From Nocardiopsis_C rhodophaea (lineage in GTDB: Bacteria > Actinomycetota > Actinomycetes > Streptosporangiales > Streptosporangiaceae), in assembly GCF_039530945.1 (NCBI RefSeq), contig NZ_BAAAPC010000009.1, forward strand, positions 124,001 to 188,000: DNA of 64,000 bases. The letters run 5' to 3'. The first letter of the stretch is position 1, and every line of letters begins with the position of its first letter. The translations under genes were made by a program, and so were the position numbers. Below, piece after piece: positions 59,745-64,000 of the stretch. The notes beneath the pieces were generated by a model. That model had not been told where the DNA came from. It was given only the letters and a program-made list of their open reading frames with translations, and made no database searches.

Positions 59745-61643
59745 TCAGCCGAAGAATCCGTAGGAGTACAGCGCTCCGTTCGTCGCCGCGATCACGAGGA
59801 CGGCCAGCACCGCTCCCGTCATAAAGGAGGTGCGCAGGGACCGGATGAGGTACTCCAGCCCCATCAGGTTGTTCAGCAGGAAGTAGCCGAGGAACATCGC
59901 GTGGAAGAAGCCCTCTTCGCTGAAAATGCCCGGGTGGAAATAGCGCGTTCCACTCCACATCTGCGAGGTGGTGATCCACTCCCACGCATACGAGGCACCC
60001 CACCCCAGCGGAATCTGGATGATGGGGATGATCAGCAGGGGCAGGAGCTTGACGAAGCTCCACAGACTCGGCTGGCTGGCGCGGCGGGCCTGCAACTGCG
60101 CGCGACGGGCGGCGGCCTGCTCCGCGCGGATCCGCTCCTGGTGCGCCCGTTCGGCTTCCTGCCTTCGCCGCTGCTCCTCCTGCCGCTGGCGCTGTTCTTC
60201 CTGCATCCGGCGGCGCTCATCCGCCTCCGGGTGGTGGCGCCACGGCTGTTCTCCCTGCCATCGCTGCTGCTCGGTCTGGCGGGAGTGGGCGGAGGGGGCA
60301 GGCGAACCGCTGCCCCGGTACAGGTCGGCGTAGGCGTCGTCCCGACCGGCCGGCGGCATCGCCGCGGTGGGCGGAGCGGAGCCCGCGTTCTGCCCCATGG
60401 TCGGACCCGTGTGCTGGCCGTAGGCCGCGGTGGGCGGCACAGCGCCCGGCTGCGGCCCGTAGGCCGCGGTGGGCGGAACCTGCTGGTGTGGGTAGCCCGT
60501 CGACTGCCCATAGGCGGCCGTCGGCTGGTACTGACCGGTCGGCTGCTGGGGGTACTGCGCCGTCTGCCCGGACCCAGCCCCCATGACCGAGGTCGCGTCG
60601 GCGCCACCCTGGACACCGCTCGGCCCGCCCACCGCGCGGGTGGCCTGGTCGTCGCCGAGCGCGTATCCCGCAGCAGCACCCGCGGCCGCCCCGGCGGCGG
60701 CCCCACCGAGGACCGAGGTCGCTCCCGACGCGTGGTTCGCGGTATCGGCCGGGGCAGCGGTCGGAGCGCCACTCAGCGCGGCGTTGACCTTGCCCACCTG
60801 GTCGCGGACGCCGCGCATGATGTCCGGGGGCAGCCAGGACTCGCCGATCGGCACGTCACCGAGCGCGTCCAGCAGGGCGCCGGGGTCGGGACGGCGTTGG
60901 GGGTCCTTGCTGAGGCAGGCCGCGACAAGGTTGCGCAGAGACGGCGGCACCGCGGAGATGTCGGGCTCGTTCTGCAGGACGCGCATGACCATGGTGGGCA
61001 TCGCACCCTCGCCGAACGGGCCGGTCCCGGCGGCCGCGTAGACGATCACTGCCCCGTAGGCGAACATGTCGCTGCTCGGGCCCAGCGCCTCACCCTGGAT
61101 CTGCTCGGGCGACATGAACCCGGGGGTCCCGATGATCGACTGCGTGGCGGCGGTACCGCTGGTGGCGCGGGCGATGCCGAAATCGATGACACGCGGGCCG
61201 TCCTCGGCCAGCAGCACATTGCCCGGTTTGAGGTCGCGGTGGATGAGCCCGACGCGGTGGATCTCGCTGAGTGCCTCGGCGAGACCAGTGGCCAGGACGC
61301 GCAGAGTGTGCTCGGGCAACCCCCCATAAGCACGCACCGCCTCGTCCAGCGGCAGCGACGGCACATAGGAGGTGACCAGCCAGGGGACCTCCCCGTCGGG
61401 GTCGGCGTCGATGACCGGGGCGGTGAAGGCGCCGCTGACCTGGCGGGCCGCCGTCACCTCGCGGGCGAAGCGCTCACGGAAGGAGGGGTCGGTGGCCAGG
61501 TGCGGATGAATGCGCTTGATGGCGACGGGACGGCCGCCGGCGGACCGGCCGAAGAAGACCTGGCCCATTCCTCCGGCGCCCAGCCGACCAATCAACCGGT
61601 ACCGGCCGATCCTCTCCGGGTCACCGCTCTCCAACGGACCCAC
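59745..61643 (-). CDS. Ser/Thr protein kinase with coiled-coil and C-terminal TM domain
   Basis: 632 residues from a GTG. The Hanks-type kinase domain is complete: glycine loop GAGGMG (22-27), K43, E62, HRD H125-R126-D127 with N132, DFG D144-F145-G146 and SPE at the activation-loop end (158-160). An Ala/Gly-rich linker and repeats of the TAAYGQ type (about 370-440) precede a Gln/Glu/Arg-rich coiled coil (about 470-525). About three TM segments end the protein (SLWSFVKLLPLLIIPIIQIP, AMFLGYFLLNNLMGLEYLI, TGAVLAVLVIAATNG). Unlike PknB it has no PASTA domains and the membrane part is C-terminal. Substrates unknown. Confidence 0.92.
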   Translation of the reverse strand: MGPLESGDPERIGRYRLIGRLGAGGMGQVFFGRSAGGRPVAIKRIHPHLATDPSFRERFAREVTAARQVSGAFTAPVIDADPDGEVPWLVTSYVPSLPLDEAVRAYGGLPEHTLRVLATGLAEALSEIHRVGLIHRDLKPGNVLLAEDGPRVIDFGIARATSGTAATQSIIGTPGFMSPEQIQGEALGPSSDMFAYGAVIVYAAAGTGPFGEGAMPTMVMRVLQNEPDISAVPPSLRNLVAACLSKDPQRRPDPGALLDALGDVPIGESWLPPDIMRGVRDQVGKVNAALSGAPTAAPADTANHASGATSVLGGAAAGAAAGAAAGYALGDDQATRAVGGPSGVQGGADATSVMGAGSGQTAQYPQQPTGQYQPTAAYGQSTGYPHQQVPPTAAYGPQPGAVPPTAAYGQHTGPTMGQNAGSAPPTAAMPPAGRDDAYADLYRGSGSPAPSAHSRQTEQQRWQGEQPWRHHPEADERRRMQEEQRQRQEEQRRRQEAERAHQERIRAEQAAARRAQLQARRASQPSLWSFVKLLPLLIIPIIQIPLGWGASYAWEWITTSQMWSGTRYFHPGIFSEEGFFHAMFLGYFLLNNLMGLEYLIRSLRTSFMTGAVLAVLVIAATNGALYSYGFFG

Positions 61644-62359
61644 GTCCGCACCTCCGCAATAGCCGCCATGTCATCGAGGAATCCTTTGCGATCGTAGTCA
61701 AGGCCCGGAGTGCCTCGACCGCACAAGCGGGTATGCCCGACCGTTCACCAAGGATTCCACCGGGCCCCTAAGAGGCGGCCGGAACCCCCGAACGCGGGCC
61801 ACGGTGCGGGCCAATCCCGGAAGCGCTGTGGGCGCCACGAGCGCGGCGGGGACAGGGATTCAGCCCAAGGGCGGCGCCGTTCGCGAGGGGTGTCGGCCGG
61901 CGGGGGGCGGAGCTTTCCTGCGGGGCTGGGCGCGCACCTCCCCGCCTCAACAGAAAGTTAGCGGTCATCACCACAGGTCACCGGCGTGGGGGCGGCTTCG
62001 GTGGAAAATCGGCGGCGCTGCCCTCTGGTCTGCGCCCCGCTGGGGATGTTGACTGGACGGCGTGGGCAGCCCCGTCCCCCGCGCAGGACGCATGACCGCG
62101 CGGTGGACGGAGTGCCCACGCCATAGTGGAGCGCCCACGCGCCGGATCCCGCACACGCTAGGAAACCCGAGGGGCGACAGGAAGGTGTTTCCTCCGGCCA
62201 GGGCCGCGCCCCGATCGTCAGGGGCGATCGGGTCGGGACCGAGCGTGTGCGTCCGCGCCACGCGCGTTACCCGCGTAGTCCGTGTCCCCCACCGACGGCG
62301 CGCGGCCGCGGGACGCTCCTTGTGCTCCGCCGCGCGTCCGAGCTAGGAGGCAGCTCGCA
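61644..62359. other. intergenic region, no gene seen
   Basis: About 715 bp between the kinase and aldehyde dehydrogenase genes. Open frames lack motifs. A 10-base inverted pair, GGCGTGGGCA (62059-62068) and TGCCCACGCC (62113-62122), is the only structure noticed. Confidence 0.5.
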
Positions 62360-63883
62360 ATGGCGATCTACACCGCACCCGGCCGTCACGGCAGCGTCAT
62401 CGACTTCGCCCCGCGCTACGACAACTGGATCGGTGGAGAATGGGTGAAACCGGTCAAGGGCCGGTACTTCGAGAATCCCACGCCGGTCACCGGAGACGTC
62501 TTCACCGAGGTCGCGCGGAGCGACGCCGACGACATCGAACTCGCCCTCGACGCCGCGCACGCCGCCGCGCCCGCCTGGGCACGCACCCCGGCAGCCGAGC
62601 GCGCCAAAGTGCTGAACCGCGTCGCCGACCGGATCGAGCAGAACCTGGAGCGCCTGGCGGTCGCCGAGACGTGGGAGAACGGCAAACCCGTGCGGGAGGC
62701 GCTCGGCGCCGACATCCCGATGGCGGCCGACCACTTCCGGTATTTCGCCGGGGCGATCCGCGCGCAAGAGGGGACGCTTTCGCAGATCGACGATGACACC
62801 ACGGCCTATCACTTCCACGAGCCGCTGGGGGTGGTCGCACAGATCATCCCGTGGAACTTCCCGTTGGTGCTGACCGCGTGGAAGCTGGCGCCGGCACTGG
62901 CCGCGGGGAACACCGCGGTGCTGAAGCCAGCGGAGCAGACCCCGGCCTCGGTTCTGGTGCTTATGGAGCTGATCGCCGATCTGCTTCCCCCGGGCGTGGT
63001 GAACGTGGTCAACGGCTTCGGTGTGGAAGCGGGCAAGCCCCTGGCGGCCAACCCGAGGGTGCGCAAGGTGGCCTTCACCGGGGAGACCACCACCGGGCGC
63101 CTGATCATGCAGTACGCGAGCGAGAACCTGATCCCCGTCACCCTGGAGCTGGGCGGCAAGAGCCCCAACATCTTCTTCTCCGATGTCGCCGCCGCCCACG
63201 ACGACTTCTACGACAAGGCGCTGGAAGGTTTCGCCATGTTCGCCCTCAACCAGGGCGAAGTGTGCACGTGCCCGTCGCGCGCGCTGATCGAGGGGGCGAT
63301 CTATGACTCCTTCCTCGGCGATGCGCTGGAACGCACGCGCGACATCAGGCAGGGCAACCCGCTGGACACCGAGACGATGGTCGGGGCGCAGGCGAGCAAC
63401 GACCAGCTGGAGAAGATCCTGTCCTATATCGACATCGGCAAGCAGGAGGGCGCGAAGGTCCTCATCGGTGGTGAGCGGGTGGAATTGGAGGGTGAGCTGG
63501 CCGGTGGCTACTACGTCGCCCCGACCGTGTTCGAGGGCGACAACCGGATGCGGATCTTCCAGGAGGAGATCTTCGGGCCGGTGGTGTCGGTGACCCGCTT
63601 CGAGGACTATGACGCCGCCATCACCACCGCCAACGAGACCCTGTACGGCCTGGGCGCCGGGGTGTGGAGCCGGGACGCCACCACCGCCTACCGTGCCGGA
63701 CGCGCTATCCAGGCCGGTCGGGTTTGGGTGAACAACTACCACTCGTACCCGGCCCACGCGGCTTTCGGCGGCTACAAGCAGTCGGGTATCGGACGCGAGA
63801 CCCACAAGATGGCGCTGGACCACTACCAGCAGACGAAGAACATGCTGGTCAGCTACTCGGATAAAGCACTGGGACTGTTCTGA
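62360..63883 (+). CDS. aldehyde dehydrogenase (ExaC/AldB type)
   Basis: 507 residues from the ATG at 62360, with TAGGAGG upstream. The catalytic Cys is C302 (NQGEVCTCPSR) with general base E263 (TLELGGKSPN), and the NAD-binding motif FTGETTTGRL at 239-248 is in place. The sequence style matches acetaldehyde dehydrogenases that oxidise aldehydes to acids with NAD+. The next gene, a DUF779 protein, is the usual neighbour of this type and overlaps its stop (TGATG). Confidence 0.94.
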   Translation: MAIYTAPGRHGSVIDFAPRYDNWIGGEWVKPVKGRYFENPTPVTGDVFTEVARSDADDIELALDAAHAAAPAWARTPAAERAKVLNRVADRIEQNLERLAVAETWENGKPVREALGADIPMAADHFRYFAGAIRAQEGTLSQIDDDTTAYHFHEPLGVVAQIIPWNFPLVLTAWKLAPALAAGNTAVLKPAEQTPASVLVLMELIADLLPPGVVNVVNGFGVEAGKPLAANPRVRKVAFTGETTTGRLIMQYASENLIPVTLELGGKSPNIFFSDVAAAHDDFYDKALEGFAMFALNQGEVCTCPSRALIEGAIYDSFLGDALERTRDIRQGNPLDTETMVGAQASNDQLEKILSYIDIGKQEGAKVLIGGERVELEGELAGGYYVAPTVFEGDNRMRIFQEEIFGPVVSVTRFEDYDAAITTANETLYGLGAGVWSRDATTAYRAGRAIQAGRVWVNNYHSYPAHAAFGGYKQSGIGRETHKMALDHYQQTKNMLVSYSDKALGLF

Positions 63884-64000
63884 TGGGCGCCGGCGACAGC
63901 GAGACGCGCGATGGCTGGGCGCCAGCGCCGGGCCGGGGGACAGCGCCGCACTCGCGGGTGGCCGCCTCCCCGGAGGCGGCGGCACTCCTGCGTACCCTGC
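63883..64000 (+). CDS. DUF779-family protein, 3' end cut by the window
   Basis: The ATG at 63883 shares a base with the ALDH stop (TGATG). The visible 39 residues end SRVAASPEAAALLRTL, the typical start of DUF779 proteins, which commonly follow exaC/aldB-type dehydrogenases. DUF779 proteins contain conserved cysteines further on; the remainder lies beyond the window. Role unknown. Confidence 0.75.
   Translation, partial: MGAGDSETRDGWAPAPGRGTAPHSRVAASPEAAALLRTL

Noticed and set aside
1..64000. tRNA, rRNA or CRISPR arrays
   Set aside because: No tRNA T-loop/CCA patterns, rRNA stretches or regularly spaced repeats were noticed on reading; a dedicated scan was not possible.

Overview
This is a very high-GC actinobacterial chromosome segment. 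Codons end almost always in G or C, many genes start with GTG behind GGAGG-type ribosome sites, and the gene families are typical of soil actinomycetes (MoxR-DUF58-VWA operon, DUF1876/DUF1918 pair, OhrR/Ohr, WYL regulator, zinc-free ribosomal protein paralogues). A Streptosporangiales/Nocardiopsaceae-type organism is my best guess, but that is inference. No rRNA, tRNA, CRISPR array, complete insertion sequence or prophage is visible.

Layout. 1-9.2 kb: the end of a RecB-like nuclease/helicase, small membrane proteins, an orphan tyrosine recombinase, a 701-residue protein with a long disordered tail, and an ankyrin protein. 9.2-22.2 kb: mostly minus-strand housekeeping genes (Nudix, amino-acid permease, a two-component pair on the plus strand, a CPA2 antiporter fused to TrkA-N and UBP zinc-finger domains, a frameshifted HAD phosphatase, an alpha/beta hydrolase, exonuclease III, a Xer-type recombinase, a DUF418/HGSNAT-like membrane protein). 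22.2-23.7 kb: a gene-poor, locally AT-rich gap holding a 25/28 match to the actinobacterial dif consensus (23080-23107) and, 486 bp to its left, a perfectly symmetric 28-bp site with the same 11+6+11 Xer architecture (22594-22621). The window therefore probably spans the chromosome dimer-resolution site, that is, the replication terminus.

23.7-37.3 kb: an arginase-family enzyme, a GNAT-like acyltransferase divergent from an acyl-CoA synthetase, pterin dehydratase, an orphan FecCD permease, a membrane protein with a degenerate kinase N-lobe next to moxR-DUF58-VWA, a HAD phosphatase translationally coupled to a double-Nudix protein, an APC permease, and the DUF1918-DUF1876 stress pair. The plus strand changes from C-rich to G-rich near 26.45 kb, inside the acyl-CoA synthetase gene.

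37.4-48 kb: SDR dehydrogenase, two RNA/small-molecule methyltransferases, a two-gene CNNM/CorC operon preceded by a translationally coupled 41-codon leader ORF with an acidic-proline stretch, the Ohr-OhrR peroxide module with its operator, a second MarR regulator, a Zur-box-controlled set of zinc-free L33, L31 and L32 proteins, and a large lysyl-PG-synthase-like membrane protein with a kinase-like middle. 48-64 kb: SUKH-like remnants, a secreted peptidase-family hydrolase, a site-2 protease with CBS domains, a small four-cysteine exported protein, a phosphorylase/phosphomutase pair for disaccharide breakdown, WYL and MerR regulators, DUF817, a Ser/Thr kinase, and aldehyde dehydrogenase overlapping the start of a DUF779 gene cut by the window end.

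The most unusual items are the dif locus with its symmetric partner site, the antiporter-zinc-finger fusion, and the acidic-proline leader ORF of the CNNM operon.
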